Shown piece by piece: positions 8,345 to 14,433 of a stretch of 15,595 nt of DNA (its first letter is position 1; the number at the start of each line of letters is the position of its first letter). The notes beneath the pieces were generated by a model, which was not told the DNA's origin, searched no databases, and saw nothing but the letters and a program-made list of their open reading frames with translations. Both the position numbers and the translations under genes were made by a program. Source of the DNA: UBA7445 sp042096455 (lineage in GTDB: Bacteria; Verrucomicrobiota; Verrucomicrobiia; Opitutales; Coraliomargaritaceae); NCBI GenBank assembly GCA_042096455.1, contig JBELLU010000042.1, positions 1-15,595 of the forward strand, read 5' to 3'.

Positions 8345-10111
8345 ATGATGAAAAAATGTTTTCACTGGTTGTTGATGTTGGGCTTGGCCGTGTCGTGTGC
8401 CTCAGGGGCGGAGCGTCAGCCGAATATATTGCTGATCATCTCGGATGATCAGGGCTACGGCGATTTCGGGTTTACCGGAAATGAGGTCGTGCAGACACCG
8501 GTGCTGGACCGGTTGTCGAAGGAGAGCGCGTTTTATCCGCACTTTATGGTCGGGCCGGCCTGCACACCGACCCGGGTGTCGCTGTATACCGGGCGCAACT
8601 ACCTCGAGACCGGCGTCTGGGGCGTCGGCTCGCGCGGTAAGGTGCGGCGCGATGAAACCTTGCTGCCGAAGTTTTTCACGCCCTCCGGCTACCAGACCTG
8701 GGCATTCGGTAAGATGGATGGGGGCTTGGAAATGATGGAAATGACGCCGATTGATCGCGGCTTTGATTCCTTTCTTCGTGGGGCGGGGTATGCCCAGAAA
8801 AACGAGAAGGGCTGGGGTGCGGAGCTGATCACCGATGCAGCGATTGAAAAGATAAGGCAGGCCGAAGATGCACCCTGGCTCGCGTATGTCGGCTATGTGA
8901 TTCCGCACTTAGATTGGTATTGCCCGGAGTCCTATGCCGAACCGTTTCGCCAACAAGGGTATTCGGAAGATATCGCCCAGTGCTATGGCTCGATCAAGCA
9001 GATGGACGATCAGATCGGCCGATTGCTGAACACGCTCGAGGAGACTGGTCAGGCAGAGAACACCATTGTGCTGTTTATGAGTGACAACGGATCGCTCGAT
9101 GCGATGAATAACCGCGAGATGGGCGTTTGGGAAAACGCGGCGAAAAAACGCCCGCATTCTCCAGACTGGGGCATTCGCAATCCCGGTAATTTGGTTGGTC
9201 GCAAAGGCGAGGTGTGGGAGAACGGGATCCGCAGTCCGTTGCTGTTGCGCTGGCCGGAGAAAATTAAGCCGGGCGTTCGCAAGCATGTGATTGGTGCGGA
9301 GGATATGTTGCCGACGCTGCTGGATCTCTGCCAAATCGCAGAAGACAAACATCCCGACCATTTCCCGTTTTCGGGGCAGAGCTTTAGCGGTTCATTGAAA
9401 GACCCGACGTTCACGGATGATCGCGACATCTTCCGTCTGGCAACCGGCGGCCCGGGAGTGCCGGTCGGCGAGGGTGCGAATACACCCGACATGAAATCGC
9501 TGCAGTATTCATCGCTGCATACGATCCTGCGAAACGGAAACTATAAGTTTCATCATTTGCCCGGCGGCGAATTCCGTCTTTACGACATGGAGACAGACCC
9601 GTCGGAACAAAACGACCTGAGCAAAAGCATGCCGGAACGCACTAATGCGATGGCCGCGCGCTGTCGTGCACAGTGGGATGCCATTGCCTTCCAAAACCGC
9701 ACCTTCCAGATGCGGCAGTTGAAAATCAATAATGCCGATCAGCCGAGGGGGCATTGGAAGATCAAGGTGCTGCAGCCGCTCCGTCTGGTCGGTAGAATGG
9801 ACATGCATGATTATCTCGGCGGTGTGAAAGGCTTCCAGTATCCTGGTGATCGAGCCGATTATGCCGTTGAGGTGCAAAACCCGCTCACCGTGTCGGTGGA
9901 AATTACAGGGACGGGCTTTGATCAAAGCGCGCCGATCAGCTTGCTGGTGGGCGGAAACCCCGTTTCCGTTAAGAGCCGTTCGGGTGATCAGATTGTCTTT
10001 GGGCCAGTCCGCTTGCCGGAGGGGCGTTCGCCGCTCTCGTTGGCGGTGGCTGATGATGCAAAGCCCGGAACAGCGATCGGTGAAGTGCTGACTATGAGAT
10101 TGAACAAGTAG
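8345..10111 (+). CDS. Secreted S1 sulfatase, tandem paralog with GKMD in place of GKWH
   Basis: 588 residues, similar end to end to the preceding gene, including long shared runs around NILLIISDDQGYGDFGFTGN and GVWGVGSRG. Metal and catalytic residues: D34/D35, C73-T-P-T-R77, K123, H188, D247-N248 and K287. The usual GKWHxG reads GKMDGG (D125), so the His-to-Asp change is shared by both paralogs and Trp is also lost here. The HxP motif of the neighbour is HLD in this copy. It lacks part of an insertion present in the neighbour (around residues 150-168 there) but has a different insert after SDNG (residues 250-277). The C-terminal beta module is retained (about 480-588). GGAG at 8334-8337, 7 bases before ATG 8345, supports this start. 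The signal peptide ends near CASGA. An AVSC sequence offers a weak lipobox alternative, but Sec/SPI cleavage seems more likely. Confidence 0.92.
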   Translation: MMKKCFHWLLMLGLAVSCASGAERQPNILLIISDDQGYGDFGFTGNEVVQTPVLDRLSKESAFYPHFMVGPACTPTRVSLYTGRNYLETGVWGVGSRGKVRRDETLLPKFFTPSGYQTWAFGKMDGGLEMMEMTPIDRGFDSFLRGAGYAQKNEKGWGAELITDAAIEKIRQAEDAPWLAYVGYVIPHLDWYCPESYAEPFRQQGYSEDIAQCYGSIKQMDDQIGRLLNTLEETGQAENTIVLFMSDNGSLDAMNNREMGVWENAAKKRPHSPDWGIRNPGNLVGRKGEVWENGIRSPLLLRWPEKIKPGVRKHVIGAEDMLPTLLDLCQIAEDKHPDHFPFSGQSFSGSLKDPTFTDDRDIFRLATGGPGVPVGEGANTPDMKSLQYSSLHTILRNGNYKFHHLPGGEFRLYDMETDPSEQNDLSKSMPERTNAMAARCRAQWDAIAFQNRTFQMRQLKINNADQPRGHWKIKVLQPLRLVGRMDMHDYLGGVKGFQYPGDRADYAVEVQNPLTVSVEITGTGFDQSAPISLLVGGNPVSVKSRSGDQIVFGPVRLPEGRSPLSLAVADDAKPGTAIGEVLTMRLNK

Positions 10112-10121
10112 GATTATGACT

Positions 10122-11711
10122 ATGACGAGTAAATGGTTAAACATCGGATTATTTGTTGCGGGTAGTGTGACTGCTGCCGCAACTGAGCGCCCCAATATCG
10201 TTTTGATTATGGCGGATGACTTAGGGTGGATGGATATCAACCCGACCGCTGAGTTCGCCACCGGGACGCCGGCGGAAAAGCAGTATTATGAAACCCCGCA
10301 TCTGAATCAGCTTGCGGAGGAGGGCGTTTCCTTTTCGCGCTGCTACAGTATGCCACTCTGCTCGCCGTCGCGTGCGACTATTGTGACGGGGCGCAATGGG
10401 GCGACATTCGGTTTTAACAACGCCGCCGGGATGCGAGGCCGGAAGTTTACTTTTTACGCCAAGGGGAAAACGCCACCGGGTGACTATTTGGCGCATGACA
10501 AACAGCCTGGATCACCTCCCAAGTTTCCGTTGGAGGTTGCGGTTGGAAACTATGCGCTGCCGAATGGTCTGCCCGATAGCAAAGGTCTAAAAGTCTATAC
10601 GCTGGCGGAAATGCTGCCGGATTACCGGAGCGCCTTTCTTGGGAAATGGCACATTGGCGGTAATAATCTTGAAGGGCATCGGCCTCAGGATTTCGGATTC
10701 GAGGCGATTACGTATGAAGATGAGGGCTGGTCCTCCTACAAAAAGAACGCCCGCAAAAAATGGCACTTTCCCGGGCCGCCGGCACAAAAGGATTATCTGA
10801 CCGACGATCTCACCGCGTTGAGCGTCGACTGGATCCGCGACCATGTGGAAGAACAGCCTGAACAGCCCTTCCTGCTTTATCTCGCGCATTTTGCGGTGCA
10901 CGATCCCATCCAAGCGCGCCCGGAGGATGTGGCTTATTTTTCTGAAAAGCCAAGCCGCGGTTGGAATGATCAGGATAATCCGACCTATGCCGGAATGATC
11001 CGGGCGCTCGATGATTCCGTCGGAACCATACGTGACGCGCTCGAAGAGCTGGGAGTGGCCGACAATACGATTATTGTCTTCACCTCCGACAACGGCGGTC
11101 AAGCCGTCAAGAAGGGGCAGCACTGGACCAGTAACACGCCACTGCGCGGGCAGAAAGCGCAGACCTTCGAGGGCGGAATTCGCGTGCCGATGATCGTTTA
11201 TGCGCCGGGCCAACCAGGGAACGCAGCTTGGGTGCATACACCGGTTACACTGGAGGATGTTGCACCGACACTGGCTGCGCTGGGGCATCAGGAGGTTTCG
11301 CAGGAAATTAAAGATCAATGGACTGGAAAATCGCTCGTGCCCTTGCTGCAACAACGACCGGATGATTTTGCGAAACGACCGATCTTTATTCATGAACCCT
11401 ATTACCGCCACGACATCCTGACGAATGAAGCGACTATCTTGGCTCCGAGCAGCGTCATGATTGACGGAGACTATAAGTTAATCGCTTATCACGATGGCAC
11501 CCTCCGGCTGTATGATCTATCAAAAGATATCGGTGAAACAAAGGATCTATCTACAGCCATGCCCGAGCGGGTCGGGAATATGAAGCAGACCTTGGCCAAA
11601 TGGCGATTTAATCATATACCCGACCGGTATGACACCCGTGCCAACCCGCGCTACAACCCTGAATCCGAGTCGGCGCTTCCTCGTCCGGTGGGCCCATTGT
11701 TTGTCAGGTAA
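10122..11711 (+). CDS. Secreted S1 sulfatase, single catalytic domain
   Basis: Two in-frame ATGs lie at 10116 and 10122. AGGA at 10110-10113 is only 2 bases from the first and 8 from the second, so I prefer 10122 (529 residues). The signal peptide is MTSKWLNIGLFVAGSVTA, cleavage near AAA. Numbered from M10122: D32/D33 (MADDLGWMD), formylglycine motif C80-S-P-S-R84, K175 and H177 (GKWHIGG), H260 (AVHDP), D323-N324 (TSDNGG) and K345 (LRGQKAQTFEGG). The core closely parallels that of the large sulfatase at 116: both share GWMD, YYETP, LGKWHxG, YLTDDLT, RGWN and an extended loop after the TGR/TGQ turn. The two probably belong to one subfamily, but this one lacks the accessory domains. It follows the preceding gene by about 10 bp, consistent with one operon. 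The substrate is unknown. Confidence 0.93.
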   Translation: MTSKWLNIGLFVAGSVTAAATERPNIVLIMADDLGWMDINPTAEFATGTPAEKQYYETPHLNQLAEEGVSFSRCYSMPLCSPSRATIVTGRNGATFGFNNAAGMRGRKFTFYAKGKTPPGDYLAHDKQPGSPPKFPLEVAVGNYALPNGLPDSKGLKVYTLAEMLPDYRSAFLGKWHIGGNNLEGHRPQDFGFEAITYEDEGWSSYKKNARKKWHFPGPPAQKDYLTDDLTALSVDWIRDHVEEQPEQPFLLYLAHFAVHDPIQARPEDVAYFSEKPSRGWNDQDNPTYAGMIRALDDSVGTIRDALEELGVADNTIIVFTSDNGGQAVKKGQHWTSNTPLRGQKAQTFEGGIRVPMIVYAPGQPGNAAWVHTPVTLEDVAPTLAALGHQEVSQEIKDQWTGKSLVPLLQQRPDDFAKRPIFIHEPYYRHDILTNEATILAPSSVMIDGDYKLIAYHDGTLRLYDLSKDIGETKDLSTAMPERVGNMKQTLAKWRFNHIPDRYDTRANPRYNPESESALPRPVGPLFVR

Positions 11712-11759
11712 TGTGAACTAATTTTAGACTAAATGAACCAATTGAATGGAGAATAATTT

Positions 11760-13262
11760 ATGAGTAGATTGAAAAAAATGAGCATTTTAACGGCTGCGTT
11801 GTTCGGCCTTGCGGCTGCGGTTTCGGCGGTTCAGGAGCAGCCGCTTCGGCAGGCTACTTCGACTTCGCTCAGCACAGGTCAGGACAAGCCGAACTTCTTG
11901 TTCGTGATGGTTGATGATATGGCGCCGGACGCTATTTTTCACGATCGCTTCGACTTTTTGGAGACACCGAATCTCCAGCGAATGGCGGTTGAAGGTGCGG
12001 TGTTTAATAATATGTTTGTGACGACTTCGCTCTGTTCGCCGAGTCGCGCATCGATTTTGACTGGCACCTATTCGCATGTTCACGGTGTGCGTTATAATGA
12101 GATTCAGGATCCTGAGCCGCATCTGGAGCAGTTCCCGCAGGCCTTGCAGAAGGTCGGCTATAAAACTGCCTTGATCGGTAAGTGGCACATGGCGCACCAC
12201 GCGCGACCACGTCCCGGCTTTGACTATTGGCTGAGCTTCAAGGGGCAGGGCGTCTATAATGATCCGGAGCTAAATATTAACGGCGACGTTGTGAAGCAAG
12301 AGGGATACATCACCGACATCCTCACGGACAAGGCGGTCGATTTTATTGCTGAAAATGAAACGGATCCCTTCTGTGTCTTGCTTTGGCATAAGGCTTGTCA
12401 CGCCAAATTCATACCCGCAGAGCGTCACAAGAATGCATTCCCCGACGCAAAAATTGAGGAGCCGGAAAGCTGGTCGCTGGACTTTTCTGAGAAGCCGCAA
12501 TGGATGCGCCGCGAAAAGATCTTCGGTCCGCACTACCGGAAATGGGTGGCCAGTGAAGGTATGGAGGTCGCTCCAACATTGCCCCGCCAAAAGTGGTCTC
12601 CGCCCGCTCCGTGGTATGACATGCTGCGCTGTATGTTGGCAGTGGATGAAGGTGTCGGCCGGGTGATGGATCTGCTCGAAGAGCAGGGGCGACTCGACAA
12701 CACTGTCATCATTTTCATGGCCGACAACGGCTGGTTCTACGGCGAACACCGTCGTGGCGACAAACGCCTCGCTTATGAAGAGTCGATTCGCGTGCCGTTT
12801 GCCATGCGCTATCCCGCGAAAGTGGAAGCTGGTAAGCTCATCGATGGGCTGGTTGCCAATATCGACATCGGCCCAACGATTCTGGAGCTAGCCGGTGCGC
12901 CGATACCGAACACCGTGCAGGGCGAATCGTTTGTGCCGGTCATGGAAGGCAAGGCAGAAGGGCGTAGCGAACCGTTCTTCTATCAATATTTCCAGGAGGA
13001 ATATGCGCCAGCGATTCCAACCACACTTGCGATTCGCACACCGGAGTGGAAATACATTCACCTCCCGTATGAGGATGCCGCCGAGGGGAATATAGATGAA
13101 CTCTATCGCCTCAGCAAGGATCCGAAGGAAATGAAGAACCTGATCAATGCCCCCGAAGCCGCCGCGCAGTTGAAGAAAATGCAGGGCTTGCTGGCGGATG
13201 CTTTAGAGCAATACAACTACGTTGAACCGCCTTATCAATACGAACCACCGGTCGCTGAATAA
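11760..13262 (+). CDS. Secreted S1 sulfatase of the GEH...KR..YEES type (glucosamine-6-sulfatase-like)
   Basis: 500 residues. GGAGAA at 11748-11753, 6 bases before the ATG, is the best ribosome-binding site in the cluster. The signal peptide is about residues 1-23 (MSRLKKMSILTAALFGLAAA, cleavage near VSA-V). A Ser/Thr/Gln-rich linker of about 18 residues (25-42) precedes the catalytic domain. Key residues: D52/D53 (MVDDMAPD), C92-S-P-S-R96, K141 and H143 (GKWHMA), H214, D322-N323 (ADNGWFYGEH) and K335. The GEHRRGDKRLAYEESIRVPF stretch and the HKACHAKFIPAERHKNAF loop are typical of the S1 branch containing N-acetylglucosamine-6-sulfatase-like enzymes. That assigns a branch, not a substrate. 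The stop codon TAA (13260-13262) lies inside the presumed target-site duplication of the element that follows, so the coding sequence was left intact by the insertion. Confidence 0.93.
   Translation: MSRLKKMSILTAALFGLAAAVSAVQEQPLRQATSTSLSTGQDKPNFLFVMVDDMAPDAIFHDRFDFLETPNLQRMAVEGAVFNNMFVTTSLCSPSRASILTGTYSHVHGVRYNEIQDPEPHLEQFPQALQKVGYKTALIGKWHMAHHARPRPGFDYWLSFKGQGVYNDPELNINGDVVKQEGYITDILTDKAVDFIAENETDPFCVLLWHKACHAKFIPAERHKNAFPDAKIEEPESWSLDFSEKPQWMRREKIFGPHYRKWVASEGMEVAPTLPRQKWSPPAPWYDMLRCMLAVDEGVGRVMDLLEEQGRLDNTVIIFMADNGWFYGEHRRGDKRLAYEESIRVPFAMRYPAKVEAGKLIDGLVANIDIGPTILELAGAPIPNTVQGESFVPVMEGKAEGRSEPFFYQYFQEEYAPAIPTTLAIRTPEWKYIHLPYEDAAEGNIDELYRLSKDPKEMKNLINAPEAAAQLKKMQGLLADALEQYNYVEPPYQYEPPVAE
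11843..11878. repeat. Short interspersed-repeat-like sequence inside a coding region
   Basis: The DNA for the linker between signal peptide and catalytic domain contains CTTCGACTTCGCTCAGCACA (11857-11876) followed by GG. This resembles a TTCGAC-n-GCTCAG-type short repeat that recurs in intergenic regions of many unrelated bacterial genomes. Here it is read in frame as part of the linker (LRQATSTSLSTGQ). It occurs once in this window, so its repeat status is from memory of similar sequences and not shown here. Confidence 0.35.
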
Positions 13263-13263
13263 A
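13259..13263. repeat. Left copy of presumed target-site duplication (ATAAA)
   Basis: ATAAA directly precedes the left terminal inverted repeat and matches the five bases directly after the right one. It includes the TAA stop codon of the sulfatase at 11760. Five AT-rich bases alone are weak evidence; their exact position at both ends of the inverted repeats makes a duplication likely. Confidence 0.6.
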
Positions 13264-13281
13264 CCTAAAAAAATGAGTTAA
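13264..13281. repeat. Left terminal inverted repeat of the element
   Basis: CCTAAAAAAATGAGTTAA pairs with 14331-14348 (TTAACTCATCTTTTTAGG on the plus strand) at 17 of 18 positions. The single difference is A versus G at the ninth position from the outer end. Confidence 0.75.
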
Positions 13282-13413
13282 GGTAGTTAAGTGAAAGCGT
13301 TCAAGGTTCCAAGCTGATGCTATAGAACGACTTGTAAGTAAAAGCAAGGAGCACGCTTGCCCACCAAAATGGCCAAGCCATTAATAGGTTCAATGACTCA
13401 TTATTGGTGATCT

Positions 13414-13447
13414 TTATATAAGCCGATGCTGAGTCTGCGCATGAATG
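13414..13447. repeat. Internal direct repeat, left copy
   Basis: This 34-base segment, starting TTATATA and ending GCGCATGAATG, matches 14191-14224 (TTATATA to GCGTATGAATG) in the same orientation at 28 of 34 positions. The two copies lie 777 bp apart on either side of the GxxExxY gene. Confidence 0.6.
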
Positions 13448-13448
13448 G

Positions 13449-13493
13449 ATAAGCGTATATGAGTGCCTATAAGCGGTCTCCAGCTATGCTGGA
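13449..13493. repeat. Internal inverted repeat, left arm, with hairpin TCCAGC-TAT-GCTGGA
   Basis: Bases 13449-13477 match the reverse complement of 14176-14204 at 24 of 29 positions, including an exact 12-base run (ATAAGCGTATAT). One base later each arm carries a perfect 6-bp-stem, 3-nt-loop hairpin in register: TCCAGC-TAT-GCTGGA here (13479-13493) and TTCGGC-TTA-GCCGAA on the right (14160-14174). Confidence 0.6.
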
Positions 13494-13533
13494 AATCCAG
13501 AGCATGAGCGCCTTTAGCCCAGCGGATGATTTT
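13479..13533. repeat. 55-bp repeat, copy before the assembly gap
   Basis: These 55 bases, starting TCCAGCTATGCTGGAAATCC and ending GCGGATGATTTT, are identical to 13634-13688 after the N run. The identity stops exactly at the gap on this side and one base before TCCAGTTATGATGGA on the other. Confidence 0.8.
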
Positions 13534-13633
13534 NNNNNNNNNNNNNNNNNNNNNNNNNNNNNNNNNNNNNNNNNNNNNNNNNNNNNNNNNNNNNNNNNNN
13601 NNNNNNNNNNNNNNNNNNNNNNNNNNNNNNNNN
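13534..13633. other. Assembly gap of 100 N
   Basis: Exactly 100 undetermined bases, the conventional placeholder for a gap of unknown length, bounded on both sides by the same 55-bp sequence. An exact 55-base overlap of two contig ends equals a common de Bruijn k-mer length, so the true sequence may be continuous with a single 55-bp copy. A collapsed tandem array is the alternative. Confidence 0.95.
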
Positions 13634-13704
13634 TCCAGCTATGCTGGAAATCCAGAGCATGAGCGCCTTTAGCCCAGCGGATGATTTTGTCCAGTTATGA
13701 TGGA
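13634..13704. repeat. 55-bp repeat copy after the gap, followed by a degenerate second unit
   Basis: 13634-13688 repeats 13479-13533 exactly. It is followed by TCCAGTTATGATGGA (13690-13704), which differs from the first hairpin TCCAGCTATGCTGGA at two of 15 positions and starts 56 bases after it. The degenerate unit overlaps the 3' end of the GxxExxY gene: its TTA at 13695-13697 is the gene's stop codon on the minus strand. This suggests a 56-bp tandem period and that the end of the gene was built from repeat sequence. Confidence 0.6.
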
Positions 13705-14096
13705 ATGAACTCTTTAAGCATGTAGCGTTTCCATTCTAGTTTTTCAATCGGTCCAAAATTCACCAAGTAACCGACAGCTTTACGCGTAATTCTCATGTAG
13801 TTGAGCAGTTGCCGTTCATGGTCAGGATTCAACGCCTTGACGGCTTTTAGTTCCGTGACTATCTCCCCGGAGACGAGTAAGTCCGGCACATACTTTTTCT
13901 TTAAGAGATGGTCTTTGTAATAGACCCTGAGTTCGTCTTTGGATGAGAAGACGATGTTTCGGAATCCTAATTCCAGTTCCATGCTCTCTTGGTAGATTTC
14001 TTCGCTAAGTCCGCCTCCTAGTTCGCGGTGTGTTTCAAATGCTGTTCCTATAAGTGCATAGCCTTCGTCCCCCATATATTCTGTATTGTTAATCAT
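13695..14096 (-). CDS. GxxExxY protein, PD-(D/E)XK nuclease-like
   Basis: A 133-residue protein of the GxxExxY family, full length for the family. The naming motif is G29-L-S-E32-E-I-Y35, within a helix after the conserved GTAFETHRELGGGL. A nuclease-like core follows: V70-P-D72 (DLLVSGEIV) and E82-L-K84, giving the PD...ExK signature, then the conserved NPDHERQLLNYMRITRKAVGYLVNFG segment. GxxExxY proteins are small, cytosolic and widespread; no reaction or substrate is established to my knowledge. Upstream on the minus strand AGGA (plus-strand TCCT, 14104-14107) lies 7 bases from the ATG, a better ribosome-binding site than most sulfatases here have. It is the only gene in a terminal-inverted-repeat element, opposite in strand to its neighbours, and has no apparent functional tie to glycan desulfation. 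Its last codons lie in a degenerate repeat unit. Confidence 0.9.
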   Translation of the reverse strand: MINNTEYMGDEGYALIGTAFETHRELGGGLSEEIYQESMELELGFRNIVFSSKDELRVYYKDHLLKKKYVPDLLVSGEIVTELKAVKALNPDHERQLLNYMRITRKAVGYLVNFGPIEKLEWKRYMLKEFIPS

Positions 14097-14159
14097 GGTG
14101 TAATCCTACGCTCAATTCACAATCTGAGTCAATGTCACCAAGTGCCACCATGACATAGA

Positions 14160-14204
14160 TTCGGCTTAGCCGAAAACCGCTAATGTTCACTTATATACGC
14201 TTAT
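14160..14204. repeat. Internal inverted repeat, right arm, with hairpin TTCGGC-TTA-GCCGAA
   Basis: Right partner of 13449-13493. The hairpin at 14160-14174 has a perfect 6-bp stem and 3-nt loop. Compared with the left hairpin read in the same direction (TCCAGCTATGCTGGA against TTCGGCTAAGCCGAA), five of 15 bases differ. Four of those are two paired changes that keep the stem, C-G to T-A and A-T to G-C; the fifth is in the loop. Confidence 0.6.
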
Positions 14205-14224
14205 ACTGAGTTTGCGTATGAATG
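14191..14224. repeat. Internal direct repeat, right copy
   Basis: Same-orientation partner of 13414-13447, with 28 of 34 positions matching. Its first 14 bases overlap the right arm of the inverted repeat, so the left unit contains this sequence in both orientations and is itself partly palindromic. Confidence 0.6.
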
Positions 14225-14289
14225 AACCTCGGTGACGGAACTTGAAGAACGCGACTCCCCATTAAAAAATCATGGCGCAAATCTTTAAA

Positions 14290-14336
14290 AGCTAACGACG
14301 AATCGCCGATGACAACTGTCGCTTGCGCGTTTAACT
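14290..14336. repeat. 47-base imperfect palindrome next to the right end of the element
   Basis: AGCTAACGACGAATCGCC and, 11 bases later, sequence ending TTGCGCGTTTAACT form a broken inverted repeat around a central GACAACTGTC (14311-14320). It overlaps the right terminal inverted repeat by six bases. Edge heptamers AGCTAAC and GTTTAAC each match six of seven positions of integron attC core sites (RYYYAAC, GTTRRRY), but no second such site or integrase is present. Confidence 0.4.
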
Positions 14337-14348
14337 CATCTTTTTAGG
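14331..14348. repeat. Right terminal inverted repeat of the element
   Basis: TTAACTCATCTTTTTAGG is the reverse complement of the left end with one mismatch. It is immediately followed by ATAAA, the presumed target duplication. Confidence 0.75.
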
Positions 14349-14353
14349 ATAAA
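14349..14353. repeat. Right copy of presumed target-site duplication (ATAAA)
   Basis: Identical to 13259-13263. From here to 14457 is ordinary intergenic sequence of about 105 bp leading to the regulator. It would directly follow the sulfatase stop codon if the element were absent. Confidence 0.6.
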
Positions 14354-14433
14354 AGGGCAGAGCGGGCTCAGTTCTACCTCCAGCCATTATCGATTCAAAG
14401 CCTCCCAGCGACTTTTGCGGCTCCAAGAGCTTT

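Larger units (their letters stand above)
13264..14348. mobile_element. Small insertion element with terminal inverted repeats carrying a GxxExxY gene and no transposase
   Basis: The ends are CCTAAAAAAATGAGTTAA (13264-13281) and its near-perfect reverse complement (14331-14348), with one mismatch in 18. Directly outside both ends is ATAAA (13259-13263 and 14349-14353), as expected for a 5-bp target-site duplication. The element spans 1085 positions, including a run of 100 N. It has one gene, GxxExxY (minus strand, 13695-14096). The remaining roughly 410 bp on the left and 230 bp on the right are noncoding and packed with short direct and inverted repeats and hairpins, including AATGGC-CAA-GCCATT at 13368-13382 and ATGTCA-N13-TGACAT at 14132-14156. 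No transposase or integrase frame is visible, so movement would depend on a protein supplied in trans. CCT-type ends with an AT-rich 5-bp duplication recall IS1380-family elements; that link is speculative. Confidence 0.7.

Noticed and set aside
13459..13662. Forward open frame of 67 codons crossing the N run
   Set aside because: Half of it is undetermined bases and the rest is the duplicated 55-bp repeat. It is not evidence of a gene.
13414..14224. Reading the region as an integron gene cassette
   Set aside because: Cassettes are bounded by directly repeated attC sites. Here the outer boundaries are inverted repeats with a target duplication, and no integrase is present.
13264..14348. CRISPR array or toxin-antitoxin pair around the small nuclease-like gene
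   Set aside because: The repeats are not regularly spaced with unique spacers, and no second small gene accompanies GxxExxY.
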